Numbered from the stretch's first letter, positions 1-12,923 are shown. The stretch: 64,000 nucleotides of DNA from Balaenoptera acutorostrata (GCF_949987535.1 NC_080067.1:27432039-27496038); one strand, 5' to 3'. Numbers and translations: made by a program. Notes: generated by a model not told the origin, from the sequence alone.

Positions 1-21
1 TATGGGTGGTAGAGTAGTACT

Positions 22-99
22 TTGAAAAAAGTAACAGCATTATTCAGTCTTAAAGTAGCGTTGAAAAAAGTAACAGCATTATTCAGTCTTAAAGTAGCG
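22..99. repeat. Exact 39-bp tandem duplication
   Basis: Two identical 39-bp units lie head to tail at 22-60 and 61-99, each starting ttgaaaaaagtaacag. Perfect identity suggests a recent duplication, or an assembly slip. It lies in an intron about 270 bp before a RASA2 exon and has no coding effect. The rest of 1-365 is AT-rich intron in which I see no gene. Confidence 0.95.
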
Positions 100-365
100 T
101 TGTTTTCATTGGAAGTTAAAGGGTAAAATTACTCACTTGGCCTTTTTAGTTCTGGATAGTACAGTTGTAAATATCAAATTATTTAAGGACTTTATTCCCT
201 TACTATGGCCAAAATAAATGCAGGAGTTATAGATGGCAAAGACATTTTCATAAACTTAATATAGTCTTCGACAGCTCTTCATGTCATTTAAAATTAAAGG
301 ATAATTCTTTGTTTTGGATTATTTTAATATTTGTAGCTAAATGTTTACATCTGTTGTTTTGGCAG

Positions 366-472
366 TGAGATGTATAAAAGAGCTCAGGGAAGAACTCGGA
401 TTGGAAAAAAGAATTTCAAGAAACGGTGGTTCTGCTTAACAAGCAGGGAGCTCACCTACCACAGGCAGCCAG
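366..472 (+). CDS. RASA2: RASA2 coding exon, first half of PH domain
   Basis: RASA2 (GAP1m) is a cytosolic or membrane-recruited GTPase-activating protein that stimulates Ras GTP hydrolysis. The family has tandem C2 domains, a RasGAP domain, then a PH domain with a Btk motif; only the PH/Btk part and tail fall in this window. This 107-bp exon follows an acceptor ending ttttggcag and precedes a gtagtt donor. Read with a split first codon, it encodes the PH-domain start, including [16 protein letters not shown], the basic beta1-beta2 strand and loop typical of phosphoinositide-binding PH domains. The six exons here join in frame (107+83+209+104+190+31 nt), giving about 240 residues up to the stop. 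The assignment to RASA2 rather than RASA3 rests on my recognition of the sequence and was not searched. Confidence 0.93.
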
Positions 473-3400
473 GTAGTTGTGTTTATGCTCTGTTGTGGGG
501 CTTTGCCTGATCCCCACGGAAGATTTCTTTCTCTGCTGCTTAATGTGACTAGTTTTTACTAATGTTACTGTATATGTAATGTTACATACTAATATGTAAT
601 GTTACTACTGTAGTACTAATGTTACTGTAGTTCATGGTTTCTCACAGTGATGTGCGCACACTAAAAATGTAATAAATACTTGACAAGTAACACCATGTAA
701 ATTACACTTTTCTCTCACTTTGAATGTCTTGTGTTACTAAAAATGGTGTTCCTACAGTATGCCCTGTTTTCTAAAAATCCCTGGTAAATCCCTGTTTTTG
801 TAATCAATCTATAAGGAACAACAGATATTTTAAAACTCAGAATTTTAACTTCCAGAGTCAAATTGGTAAGAATCAGTTTCTAGTAAATGAGAGTGTTTCA
901 ATGGTTTGCCAAAAGTTCCCACAGTCATACCATAGGCTGTGATTCCTATTCAGTTAAAAGATTCATTCTAGACTATTGCCAAGCTAACTCCAAGATGAAA
1001 ATTCTGGTAATTTGCCCCCTGAAAAGGCACAAATTGGCTATCTGTTTGGGTAAAGAGAGCCATCTTCCTTCAGTGTGATTTGAGGGCTTCAGAGAGGCAA
1101 AGTTTGTCCCTCAGTGGACTGACATAGTGCTTAAAATCTCTACCTTTTAAGTTTATTCCTTTGGGGGTAAAGCATTATCCATAGAAGGCCACTAGTTTCT
1201 GATACCTTAGCAAGAATTTAGTATCTAGATCATAGATCACATGCAGTAAAATTCCTTCTGTTCAAAGTGGTCAGGATCCAAAGTTGTTCACTTAACCAGA
1301 AAGGTCAGTTAAAGCAAGAATCACTGAAAAACAAACAAAAAGATACATTCATACCTTAAATATTTATATGTTTGTTTAGCAGTCTTATGATAGCCAAGAT
1401 CTTTTCTTTGAATATGGATCTATACATTAGATTTCCCCTCTGTCTTTCTTGTGCAAACATAACCCTAATGCATCAGTTTTCAGGTTGATTTCTCTAAAGT
1501 GAAGCTAGAACTTAAATACTTGAAAAGTAGTCCAATTATAGGATCCTTTTAGAGTGTCATGATAGTCACCCTAAGTTTTTGCAGCTGTCTCACACCCATA
1601 TAAATCAACTTTATTTGTGTGGGTGTTGGTCTCCTTTTTTGAAAAGCTTTTCAGAGTGTTTGCCTGATTTTCAAATAAATACATGCCTCTTGGTAGGCGG
1701 CACTTATTTTGTCACTTTACATAATGTTTAAGTAAATTATAATTACACCATGGAAAAATGGCATAAATATGTCTGGGAACAAACTCAATGGACTTGGTAA
1801 TCAAAACAGCCTAACCAATGGAAACAGAAGGGTACAAGCTTAATAGTTAGTACCCTAGCAGCCACAAGCATTCAGCATCCCATGAGCGTCATTCAGTAAG
1901 TTCTACAGAGGAAATGGAGAGTCTTGGTTAATCTGACAAATCTGTTTGTTAGGTAAAGATCTGTTAAGAGAACTTCTGGTATAGATTCTGAAATGATAAA
2001 ACAAACACCAGACATAAGATACTTTCAAGAGAATGTAGACTCAATTAAGCAGAGTGCTTCAGTGGAGACTCTCGAAGAGTGAAGTGAAAAGAAATTTTTT
2101 TGTTTCATAATTCCTTAGGATCCTTAGCCAGAATGACTACATATGTCCAAATATGTTAGTAAGACATAAGAGGCCAAATGCACTATATTTTCAGGCACGC
2201 AGATAATTTGTTGTGGAATATAAATATTCCAATGACTAAGGATCAATCAGCTACATACTTGCCCTTCCAGACAGCATTCTTTAAGCTAAGCATATTTTTA
2301 ATGTTTTAGAAGTTACAGTTTATGTTGAATACTATATAAATGCTCTCACATATATAGCACCATTTTTTAAATAGCTGGCATAATATGCTAATTATGTTTA
2401 TATCAGCAGTACACTGAAATAAAATTTAAGGTAAGTTAGTCATTCTCTGTGAATAAGTTGGCTATTTTCTCCTCATTTAAAGTGTTTTCTAATCTAAACC
2501 AACATTCTAAAGTCTTCTTTGGCTTAAGACTTTAGGAATCAGATGATAGCTTTGGACCCTTTTCCTCTAGAAAAATACATGAACAAATATAGACACAAAA
2601 TCTTGCATATAATTTCAGGGAGTTCATAGTCCCAGAGTCCATGCACAGTTCTCAAGAACTTCTGTTCTATCCAGTGATCTTATGATGATAAAATTCTCTA
2701 GAATGATTAGACTGCTCTGAAGTATAAAATAGACACGTTAGAAGTTACATTATTTTCAGGCCTTAAGAAATTTAACATGTTGGAATGGCATTGGAGGAAT
2801 GAGTTCTATTATATGAAGTTTCAAGATTATTTACCAAAGCGTACAGTTTTAAGCATCCATGCTTTTTGTTTTAACTATTTTGTTGGATTTTTCCAAAATG
2901 TATTACATGCTTCCCTGCCTTCTAAAAAAGAGTTCATTGAACGTAAGTTAACATTTTCTAGATGGCTTGGGGCTGTCATTGATAATATTAATTATTATAT
3001 AGTACTCTGATTTAGTGATGTTTTCTGGGCTGCTTATGGGTGTGTGCAGCTGTTTACTTCCCAGCTACATGCCTTGGACTGCTGTGCTTTTTTGTGTTCC
3101 TGTGTTTGCTTTATACAGTTTTTCATTATCCCCTCTGTGTTCAGGCTGTCATCTTAAATTTCTTGTGCGGTCAGTGAACAATAATGTAACATCTCACTCC
3201 CACCTCTTATCCCCTACTTCCATTTTTTACTGCTAATATACTATGAGTGAGGATGTAGGTACTGTGTTTGTTAAAATTATGCATAAGATTAAAAGGCCTT
3301 GATTGACGATTTCAGGACTTTCCTCTGTGAATAAAATACATAGGCTTTGGATTCTCTCTTTGGTTGTTCAGCAAATGTTTTGCTTACTTCCTGTTTCCTT

Positions 3401-3959
3401 GCAGTTTTTTGCATAGCTAAGACTGCTAAGTAATTAGTCTCTTATTACACTTTATGACTTTGGTGTCTGAAAGAGCGCCTCCCAAATATTCTGTAACATA
3501 GCTTTAAATCATTGAGTCTTTCACTCTTTCCTCCTACTGAACACTAGTATTCTGAATCAAGTATTTCTACCACTTAGAATCAAATAATAGTTTTCCCGTT
3601 TACTGGAAAAGTAATTTATAGAATTTTCTCAATTTTAAGGGTTTTTCTCAAATAAGTTATTAAATTTTGATGCCCACTTAGTAATAGTAAGCAATTACTC
3701 TTCAATATCACTAAATTAACATGTGGCAAATGAATATCATAGGGCATTCAGTCAGCTATCAGTCACGATTACCTTGACAGTTTCTTATGGATCTGAGTGT
3801 GATTATGATTTTATATTGGTCCACTATAACGTGGTCATCTTCTACAAGTAAAAGTTCTCCTAGTTGTATGCTGGAATCAAATGAGTTATTGATGTTCCAG
3901 CCTTTTCCTGTCTCATCCAGCCTCATCTTTTGCATTCTCCATGTGTCACTTTGCCAGAC
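473..3959 (+). other. RASA2 intron, proximal part, no gene
   Basis: This AT-rich intronic sequence holds no convincing ORF, RNA gene or recognisable young repeat. A small cluster of related attactgt/taatgtta words at 553-625 is a degenerate simple repeat. The intron continues to 16,058 and totals about 15.6 kb. Confidence 0.7.
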
Positions 3960-4260
3960 TGACTCCTGAAGCTCCTTTCAGGTGTGCTCTTTTACATTCA
4001 TGCTTTTGCAGTTGCTCCATCTAGAAATCCCTTTCTTTCCTTCTTTACCTGTGTAATCTGTTGTCCTTTAACCCTCAGAACAAGTGTCAGCTCTTTCTGG
4101 AAGTCGTTTTCATAAAGCTTCTGGCCACCTCAGTTGAGTATTCTCTTACTATGTTTCTTTAGCACATTAGTGATAACTTATGTCACACTGTGTGGTCATT
4201 ACTTTTATCTATCTCTTGCCCTAGTTTTTTAAAATCCTCAGTGGTAAGGACCATGTTTTT
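3960..4260 (+). repeat. Old L2-like fragment
   Basis: The pyrimidine-rich run of short phrases (cattcatgcttttgcagttg, ccctttctttcc, and later caagtgtcagctctttctgg) resembles the 3' part of L2 LINEs. It is very diverged, so the family and ends are uncertain. Confidence 0.4.
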
Positions 4261-4724
4261 ATTTCCTTCATTAAGGCATTTATTAATTTTTAATAAGTGG
4301 TTTTCTTCAGAGGACACCATGTTTTCCAGATATGCTGTTATCTGAATACATTAAGAACCACTGCTCTGGGTTTCTAAAATTTCTGCCAAGCTTACTACTA
4401 ATAGGTTATTCTTTTAAATAATAGGTTATTAACAAATTCATCTCTGAAATTCCATTTGTGTTCTCCAAACTTGATTAAATATTGTCTACTTTTGGATGAC
4501 CTGTTATACACAGGTACATACATCCAGCCTACACAACTTCCATATGATATCAGTGTTTTAGCTCATATAACCTATGGACAATATAAAAGAAGTTTCCATG
4601 ATGTTTTAAACATGCATCTCAATACATTTAGGTTGACTTGGTTTTTACCTGCTCATATTTTCATACACAGGGCTCTGCAGTATTTTTTTTCTTTAATAAC
4701 TAAAGAACACCATTGATTTGTCTG

Positions 4725-5600
4725 TGCATTATATTCAACAGATATTTTATTGGGTGCCTGCTGAGTGCCAGATTTTGTTCCAAGCTCTGGAGAAGACAGT
4801 AGTGAACAAAACATACCAAAATCCTTACCCCCATGGATCTTATAGTTTAGTAGTGATTGACAGTAAACAAACAAACAAAAGAATTTTATACTATATGGGA
4901 TGATTATAAATGAGATGGACAAAAATAAAGCAGGGAAGGGGAATAAGAACTCAGGAGAGTTGCAATATTAAAAAGTCTAGTCAGGGAAGGCTTCACTGAG
5001 AAAGTGACATTTGAGCACAGACCTAAGGAGGGTGAGGGAGTGAGCTATGTGGATAAATTTGAGGTAGTAGTGACTCAGACATAGCTAACAGCAGCTGGTA
5101 CAAAGGCCCTGAAACAAGTACACCTGGAGTATTCAGGAGACAAGAGAACACATTTGTGACTATAAAAAAAAATGAATGAGGGGGTAATCACAGGAACTGA
5201 GATCAAAAAGACCATGGAGGAGCTAGATATTATAGGGCTTGTGGATCATTGGAAGAGTTTGAATAAGATGGCAGGGCACTGGAGAGTGTTAAGCAAAGGA
5301 ATGATATCATTTGAATTATGTTTTGATAGGATTGATTGATCTCCCTTGCCATGTGGAGTGCTGTGTGGAGATTAGACTGAAGCAGGCAAGGAGACCAAGT
5401 AAGAAGCTACTGCACTGATTCAGGGGAGACAAGATAATGGCTTGGACCTGTTAGTAACAATGGAGGTTGTAAAAATAGATCACATCTTGGATCTATTTTA
5501 AAGATAGTATTCACAAGATTTGCTGTAGGGTTGGATATCAAGAGTAAGAGAAAGTCAAGGATAATGCCAGGGATTTGGGCTTACACAAGTAGACTTATGA
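4725..5600 (+). repeat. Ancient mammalian interspersed repeat
   Basis: The sequence starts near ttcaacagatattttattgg and continues through gggaaggcttcactgagaaa and a 'ccctgaaacaagtac' segment. This is the order of a common old mammalian repeat. A related copy in the same orientation lies at about 24,690-25,180, sharing the 'gacatttgarca' and 'gaaggtgaggga'-like blocks. I cannot name the family without a library search. Confidence 0.5.
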
Positions 5601-5849
5601 AGTTGCCTTTTTAAAAATAGACATGGGAGTTCTGGTAGTAGTAAAGAAGCTTGTACTAGACTAACTCTCTCATAGATAACAACTAAAAACTTTGGCCAGA
5701 ATATATAAAACAACTCTCTGAAGAATTTGACCCTTGAAAGATGAGAACCATGCTGGGTGAGATTTATGTTTATTTGGCTTTTCCCCCTGAGAGAACTCCC
5801 AATCTGTGTGGTATGAGGTGGCTAGAATTCAAACAGAAAGTCATAGTTT

Positions 5850-5975
5850 GCTTTTTTTTTTTTTTTTGGCTGCACCGCATGGCATGCGGGATCCTAGTTC
5901 CCCAACCAGGGATCGAACCCATGCGCCCTGCAGTGGAAGCGTGGAATCCTAACCACTGGACCACCAGGGAATTCC
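5850..5975 (-). mobile_element. Truncated tRNA-derived SINE (CHR family)
   Basis: A short minus-strand SINE with a T-run at its left end (the A-tail) and the tRNA-like head at the right (gaccaccagggaattcc). It is flanked by a 16-bp target-site duplication, cagaaagtcatagttt, at 5834-5849 and 5976-5991. Confidence 0.9.
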
Positions 5976-7029
5976 CAGAAAGTCATAGTTTTATTGCCTT
6001 GAAATGGAAAAGGACAGAGTTCAAGGCTGCCAGAGAAGGCAGAAATTGAGGAGATTAAAAGGAGGAGCCTTCCAATCTGCTTTGAACTCCCCTGAAATCC
6101 TCAGCTGACTCGAACTGCTCATGCTAGGGGGAACTTCAGAGAGGCTAGTGAAAAGCAATAACTGAAAGATTTAAAAAGATGAGCAGAGATCTCAGCTTCT
6201 TTCCTCCTCAGAGACAGAGTTTGGAATTTCAGAAGGCGGTGGTTCAGAAGTAAAGACTATGCCCTAGGATTAAGAATAAACAAAGTATCGTATAAACAAA
6301 GTTTAAAACCAAGCCTCAGAGTGATCAGCTAATGATGTAACTTTTTGAGGGAAGATAACTGAATCCACAGTCTCTACAATGTATTATTCTTAGTGTCCAG
6401 TTTACAGTGAAATATTAACAAGTTTGAGAAGAAACAGGAAAATATGACACTAGTCAAGAGAAAAAGCACTTAACAGATGCAGACCCCTATATGATCTACA
6501 TGTTGGAATTAGCAGATATGAACTTTAAAGCTGTTATAAATATTTCAGGGGTTTAATGGAAAAGATAGTCATCATGATTAAAGAGATGGGGAATTCCAGC
6601 AAAAGAAAAAAATAGAAACTATAAAAAGGAATCAAATGGAAATCCGGAATTGAAAAGTACAACATCGTAAATGAAAAGTTTATTGGATGGCCTTAACAAC
6701 AGGTTGGAGATGTCAGAAGAAAGATTCAGTGAACTTGAAGACAGATCAATGAGAATTATCCACTCAAAGAACACAGAGAAAAAATATTGGGAAAAATGAA
6801 CAGAACCTTAGTGAGTTGAGGGACAGTATCAGGCAGTCTAACATACGCATGATTGGTATCCTAGAAGAATAGAGAAAGAGAGAGGCAGAAAAAAATACTA
6901 GAAGAAATAATGGCCTAAAATTTCCCAGATTTGGCGAAAAACATAATATTACAGATCTAAGAAGATGAGTGAACACCAAGCATAGTAAATACAAAGAAAA
7001 CTACACTTAGACGTATAATAATCAAACCA

Positions 7030-7322
7030 GGGCTTCCCCTGTGGTGCAGTGGTTGAGAATCCGCCTGCCAATGCAGGGGACGTGGGTTCGAGCCCTGGTC
7101 TGGGAAGATCCCACATGCCGTGGAGCAACTGGGCCTGTGAGCCACAACTACTGAACCTGCGCGTCTGGAGCCTATGCTCCGCAACAAGAGAGGCCGTGAT
7201 AGAGGCCCGCGCACCGCGATGAAGAGTGGCCCCCGCTCGCCGCAACTAGAGAAAGCCCTCGCACAGAAACGAAGACCCAACACAGCCAAAAATAAATAAA
7301 TAAACAAATAAATTTTAAAAAA
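7030..7322 (+). mobile_element. tRNA-derived SINE (CHR family)
   Basis: A full-length + strand SINE with a pol III A box (tggtgcagtggttgag) and B box (gggttcgagccc), ending in an AAATAA-rich tail. The TSD aatcaaacca is at 7020-7029 and 7323-7332. It lacks the internal 24-bp duplication seen in some other copies here. It sits inside the old L1. Confidence 0.93.
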
Positions 7323-9060
7323 AATCAAACCAAAGATAAAGAGAGAAATCTCAAAAGCAGAGGAACAAAAGACAGATTACATACAGGAGAACAATACAAG
7401 TGACAGCTAACTTCTTATAAAAAGCAACCAAAGCCAAAAGACAGTGGAATGGTGTCTTTCAAGTGCTGAAGGAAAAGAGCTCTCTACTTAGAATTCTAGT
7501 GAAAATTTCCTTCAAAAATGAAAATAATCCTTTAGATAAATTGTTAAGTAGACTTGCACTATATGAAATGCTAAAGGAAATTCTTCAGGCTGAAGTGACA
7601 TAACACCATATGGAAACTTAGATCTACAGGAAGGAATGAAGAGCACTGAAAATGGTGAATATGTACATAAATGTAATAATGTCTGTCTTAATTTTTTTAA
7701 AAACAGCTGTTTAATGCAGAATTTATAACATTGAATTATAGAGTTTATAACAAATTTAGATGTAGAATATATGACAGTAGTAGCACAAAGGAAGGGGATG
7801 GAGTAAATTATTGCAAGGATCATCTATTTTATGTGACGTGACACAAGAATAATTTTAAGTAGATTGTAATGAGTTAAGGCTGTATATATTAATCTCTAGA
7901 AGAAAACTTTAAAGAAAAAAAGTATAACCCATCTCCTCTCCCCTGCACAAAAAATAAATTTGGCAGGAGGGGAAGAACAGAGGAACAAAAATCGGATGGG
8001 CCAAATAGAAAACAAATAGCAAAATGATAGCTTAAGCCCAACTATAACAAGTAATTAGAATAAATGTAACATCATATCTAAGATCTGGAGCAAAGCAAGG
8101 ATTATGCACTTTAATCAGTTCTCTTCAGCATTGTATTGGAGGTTGTAAACAATGCAATAAGACCCCTTCCCCCCAAAGAAGAAAAGGACATATGGAGTTA
8201 CGTAAAAAATCCTAAGGAATCTTCACAACAACTGTTTGAACTGATAAGTGAATTTAGCAAGATCTTGGGATACATGATTTGTATATACAGATCAGTTGTA
8301 TTTGTATAAACTGGCATCAAAATGTTAGAAGATGAAATTTAAAAAATAATACCATTTACAGTAGCAGCCCCCCCTTCAAAAACACCCACCTAAAATACTT
8401 AGGATCATTTTTTAAAAAATAAGTATAAGACTTTAAAGAAAATTATAAAACATTGCTGAGATAAAATAAAGGAGATGTAAATAAAAGGAGACATACATCA
8501 TGTTCGTGGATTTTAAGGTTCAATATTTTTTAAGAAGTCACTTCTCAAATTCATCTTGATTTTAACACAATCCCACTCCAAATCCCAAGTTTTTTGGGGT
8601 AAAAATTGACAATTTGATTCTAAAATTGATGTCAATGGGAAAACAAAGGACTTAACGTGGTTGAGTCGATGTTGAAAAAGTAGAACAAAGTTGGAGGACT
8701 AAGACTTACTAAGACTAGTAATTACTAAGTAATTCAAGTCTGAAATTTTGGCATACGAGCTAGAGAGATCAGTGAACAGAGAAGAGTCCAGAAAGACACA
8801 CACACATATATATGGTCAATTCAGTTTTGACAAAAGTGTCAAGACAGTTAAGTTGGGAAAGGAAAGTCTTTTCAACAGATGGTGCTGGAACAACTGGATA
8901 AACGAAGAGAAAATGAACTTCACCTTACCTCATACTACACACAAAATTTAATTCAAGAGGATCATAGGCCTCAGTGAAAACATAAGAGAATATCTTTGCA
9001 CCTGTAGAGTATACAGGGATTTCTTAGGATATCAAATGCACTAAACATCTTTTTAAGATA

Positions 9061-10559
9061 AATTGAACTTCATTAAAGTAAGACTTTCCCATTCTTTATA
9101 TCATCACTGCTTTTTCCTTCCTTTTTGTTATGATAATGGGCATAAAATGTGTTGCTTGGCAGTTGAAATTTTTCAAGAGGTTGTTGGGATTTGAGTTTCT
9201 TTAAACCATAAGCTAATGTTTTTCACCTAATTTGGGAAATTTTTTACTTCTTCAGATATTTTTTTTCTGTCCATTTTCTGTCCTTCTTAGGACTCCAAGT
9301 ATACTTACTCAGGCATGCTTGATATTGTCTCACAGGTCTCTCTGAGACTCAGTTTATTTGTCTTCATTCCTTTTTATCTTTGTTCTTTAGATTGGATAGT
9401 TTCTATTTACGTTCATTGATTCGTTTACCATCTCAAATCTTCTCTTCAGCTCATGTAGTGAATTTGTCATTCCATTTATTGTGCTTTTCAGCTCTAAAAT
9501 TTCTGTTTGATTCTTTTTATAGTTTCACTTTTCCTGTTTAGAGTCCATATTTGTTCAGTCATTATTAGCATATTTTCCTTGAATTATTTGAACATATTTA
9601 TAATAGTGGATTTGCTCACTAATAGAATAAATTCAGCGTCTAAGTCCACTTAGAGTCAGTTTCATTTGGCTTCTTTCTTTCCCAAGTATGGGTCACGCTT
9701 TTCCTGTTTCTTTCCACATCTTATTTTTTAGTTGAAAACTGGGCTTTGTAGGTAATACATTATAGTGTGTCTGGATTCTGTTTGTTCTTCTGAAGAACTC
9801 AGACTGCAACGTCTGTTCTGTGTGTGTGTGTGTGTGTCTGTCTCTCTTTATCTTTCTCTCTGTCAGTGTATAGCTGCTGTTGCCTTTGCTCAGATTTTTT
9901 TTTCCCTAATCCTAACTACCTCCCTAGGGCTCTCACCTGAGCTTGCTCAGTTTAGTGGTCAGCCAGTGATTTGAGCATAGTGCTCAAATACCTGAAGCCA
10001 GTAAATCTTCCACCCTTTATCACCTGAGCTGTTTGTGAATCGGAACTCATTCAAAGGCACAGCAAATTCACATGTCTCCCCAGGCTTTCCACTTTTGCCA
10101 GACTCTCTGGGATGGTCCACATACATGCATCTTTAGCAGTCAGCCAAGGATGTGGCAGGTTTATTATCTCAGCCTTTCTATAGCTCTCTTGTTTCCAAAA
10201 TCTCACCCTTAAACTGAATTTGTAACCTCCAGCCAGTAAAGCTGTGAGTTTTCACTGCTCTGGGGAATTATGGAAACACTCTCAGGGAGGAAGACTGTAA
10301 ATGCACAGTTCTTATCCTATGCGGTAGCAGTTGTTTGTTGAGTAAACACATCTCAGATTTTTACTTGCCTTTGGTTGTTTTCCAGTGCTCTGAAGTGGTT
10401 GTTTGTAATAATTTTCCCAGTTTTATACTTACTTTCTAAGGAATGGAATTACTCAGCTTCCTTACACTACTATCAAAAGATAGATTCACAGTTATTTTAT
10501 TTCACCTGTGTTCCTTGGGACCGATATATAGCTGGAATTCTGTTTTTCTTGGAGTGGTA
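9061..10559. other. RASA2 intron, old repeat-derived, (TG)n
   Basis: No gene seen. The sequence at 9,180-9,760 resembles the minus strand of an old L1/HAL1 ORF1 region, but I am not certain. A (TG)n microsatellite lies at 9,819-9,837. Confidence 0.5.
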
Positions 10560-11125
10560 ATGGTTTTTTAATGGAGATATAATTCACATAACCATAAAAT
10601 TCACCCATTTAAAGTGTACAATCCATTTTTAGTATTCACAAAGTTGTGCAATCACCACTAGTTGCAGAACATTTTCATCCCCTCCAAAAAAAAACCTATA
10701 CCCATTAACAGTCACTGCTCGCTCCTTCCTTCTCCCAGCCCCTGGCAAACACACATCTGCTTTCTGTCTCAATGGATTTGCCTGTTCTGGACATTTCATG
10801 TAAATGGACTTAAACAGTGTGTATGTAACCTTGTAAGACTGGGTTCTTTGACTTCGCATAATGTTTTCAAAGTTCACCTATGATATGGCGTGAATCAGTA
10901 CTTTATTCCTTTTATGGCTGAATAATATTTTGTGTTTGGATATATTCCAAATTTTGTTTATCAGTTCATCAGTTGATGTACATTTAGATTGTATCCAGTT
11001 TTTTACTATTATGAATAATGCTGCTGTGAACATTCACATATATGTTTTTGTGTGGACATATGTCTTCAGTTCTCTTGGCTATGTACTTAGGAGTGGAATC
11101 AGTGAGTCATATGGTAACTAACTTT
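10560..11125 (-). mobile_element. Old L1 3'-end fragment
   Basis: Minus-strand L1 3' UTR sequence, recognised from tggagatataattcacataa, caatcaccactagttgcaga, gcctgttctggacatttcat and the terminal block with attatgaataatgctgctgt. It is 5' truncated and diverged. Confidence 0.8.
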
Positions 11126-11537
11126 ATGTTTAACTTTTTGAGGAGGTGATGATGATTTGAATCTAAACTGGACTTTAGTTATTTAATAAGGAAATTTAAT
11201 ACACTCACATTTATTGTGATTACTGTAATTGCTACTTTGTTTTATATTTTTTGTTTATTAGGCTTTTCTGTTTATTGAGGGTTTTTCTCCTGCCTTTTTA
11301 TTGGAATAATCAGTCCCACTCATGTTCATTCTGTCCTACCTAGTGAGAGAATTTGGCCATCCTGTTTCTGCTTTTAAATTGTTAACAGACAGGCTTAAAC
11401 ATACATGTTTACCTTGTTGTCTGCAGTTAATCACAGTCTCCGTTCAAGCTGAGAAAGAACATGAGCATACTTTCAATTTATTTTTCCCTAGCGTCTACCT
11501 AATGAAGTCATCTGAAATTTTAGTACTAGGTTCTCTT

Positions 11538-12913
11538 GTCTCTTTTTTGTTTTTAACATGTTTATTGGAGTATAATTGCTTTACAAGGGTGTGTTAGTTT
11601 CTGCTGTATAACAAAGTGAATCAGGTATACGTATACATATATCCCCATATCTCCTCCCTCTTGCGTCTCCCTTCCATCCTCCCTATCCCACCCTTCTAGG
11701 TGGACACAGAGCACCGAGCTGATCTCCCTGTGCTGTGTGGCTGCTTCCCACTATTTTACATTTGGTAGTGTATATATGTCCATGCCATTCTCTCACTTCG
11801 TCCCAGCTTACCCTTCCCCCTCCCCGTGTCCTCAAGTCCATTCTCTATGTCTATGTCTTTATTCCTATCCTGCCCGTAGGTTCTTCAGAACCTTTTTTTT
11901 TTTTTTTTTTTTTTTTTTTAGATTCCATATAGATGTGTTAGCATACGGTATTTGTTTTTCTCTTTCTGACTCACTGCACTCTAGGTCCAACCACCTCATT
12001 ACAAATAACTCAATTTCGTTTCTTTTTCTTCTTTATCCATTCATCTGTCAATGGACACTTAGGTTGCTTCCATGTCCTGGCTATTGTAAATAGAGCTGCA
12101 GTGAACATTGTGGTACATGACTTTTTTTGAATTATGGTTTTCTCAGGGTATATTCCCAGTAGTGGGATTGCTGGGTCGTATGGTAGTTCTATTTTTAGTT
12201 TTTTAAGGAACCTCCATACTGTTCTCCATAGTGCCTGTATCAATTTACATTCCCACCAACAATGCAAGAGGGTTCCGTTTGGGCTTCCCTGGTGGCGCAG
12301 TGGTTGAGAATCTGCCTGCTAATGCAGGGGACACGGGTTCGAGCCCTGGTCTGGGAAGATCCCACATGCCACGGAGCAGCTGGGCCCGTGAGCCACAACT
12401 ACTGAGCCTGCGCGTCTGGAGTCTGTGCCCCGCAACGGGAGGGGCCGCGATAGTGAAAGGCCCGCGCACCGCGATGAAGAGCGGTCCCCGCACCGCGATG
12501 AAGAGTGGCCCCCACTTGCCGTAACCAGAGAAAGCCCTCGCACGAACCGAAGACCCAACACAGCCAAAAATAAATAAATAAATAAATAAAGTAGCTATTA
12601 AAAAAAAAAAAAAAAAAGAGGGTTCCGTTTTCTCCACACCCTCTCCAGCATTTATTGTTTGTAGATTTTTTAATGATGGCCATTCTGACCAGTGTGAGGT
12701 GACAACCCTCAGAATGAGAGAAAATATTTGCAAACGAAGCAACTGACAAAGGATTAATCTCCAGAATATACAAGCAGCTCATGCAGCTCAACATCAAAAA
12801 ACAAACAACCCAATCCAAAAATGAGCAGAAGACCCAAATAGACATTTCTCCAGGGAAGATATACAGATTGCCAACAAACACATGAAAGGATGCTCAACAT
12901 CACTAATCATTAG
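11538..12913 (-). mobile_element. L1 with 5' inversion (twin priming)
   Basis: Bases 11,550-12,707 (minus the SINE) are the L1 3' UTR and ORF2 end on the minus strand. Bases 12,708-12,913 are a more upstream ORF2 piece on the + strand (gagaaaatatttgcaaacga to ggatgctcaacatcactaat). The whole is bounded by the TSD aggttctctt at 11,528-11,537 and 12,914-12,923. One TSD pair around two oppositely oriented halves indicates a single twin-primed insertion. A SINE (12,281-12,616) was added later. Confidence 0.9.
12281..12616 (+). mobile_element. tRNA-derived SINE with internal 24-bp duplication
   Basis: A full-length CHR-family SINE inserted in the L1. The A box is tggcgcagtggttgag and the B box gggttcgagccc. 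The body contains two adjacent 24-bp units at 12,465-12,488 and 12,489-12,512, each beginning cgcaccgcgatgaagag. It ends in (AAAT)n and poly(A). TSD agagggttccgttt at 12,267-12,280 and 12,617-12,630. Confidence 0.95.
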
Positions 12914-12923
12914 AGGTTCTCTT

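Larger units (their letters stand above)
5620..9060 (+). mobile_element. Old L1 (L1M/HAL1-like) remains
   Basis: A decayed L1 in + orientation. Around 6,480-7,020 and 7,333-7,640 the sequence resembles L1 ORF1 (for example cagtctaacatacgcatg, then ccttcaaaaatgaaaa). At 8,090-9,050 it resembles late ORF2, including tcttttcaacagatggtgct and ggaacaactggata. Most of ORF2 is missing between these parts, so this is either an internally deleted L1 or a HAL1-like element beside a separate L1 fragment. It carries two later SINEs and no intact ORF. Confidence 0.6.

Noticed and set aside
7030..7100. tRNA genes at the SINE heads
   Set aside because: A and B boxes are present but the sequence does not fold into a full cloverleaf and continues into the SINE body; these are tRNA-derived only.
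12245..12742. 165- and 160-codon open frames on the minus strand
   Set aside because: They are translations of a SINE inserted in an L1; GC-rich SINE bodies lack stops by chance.
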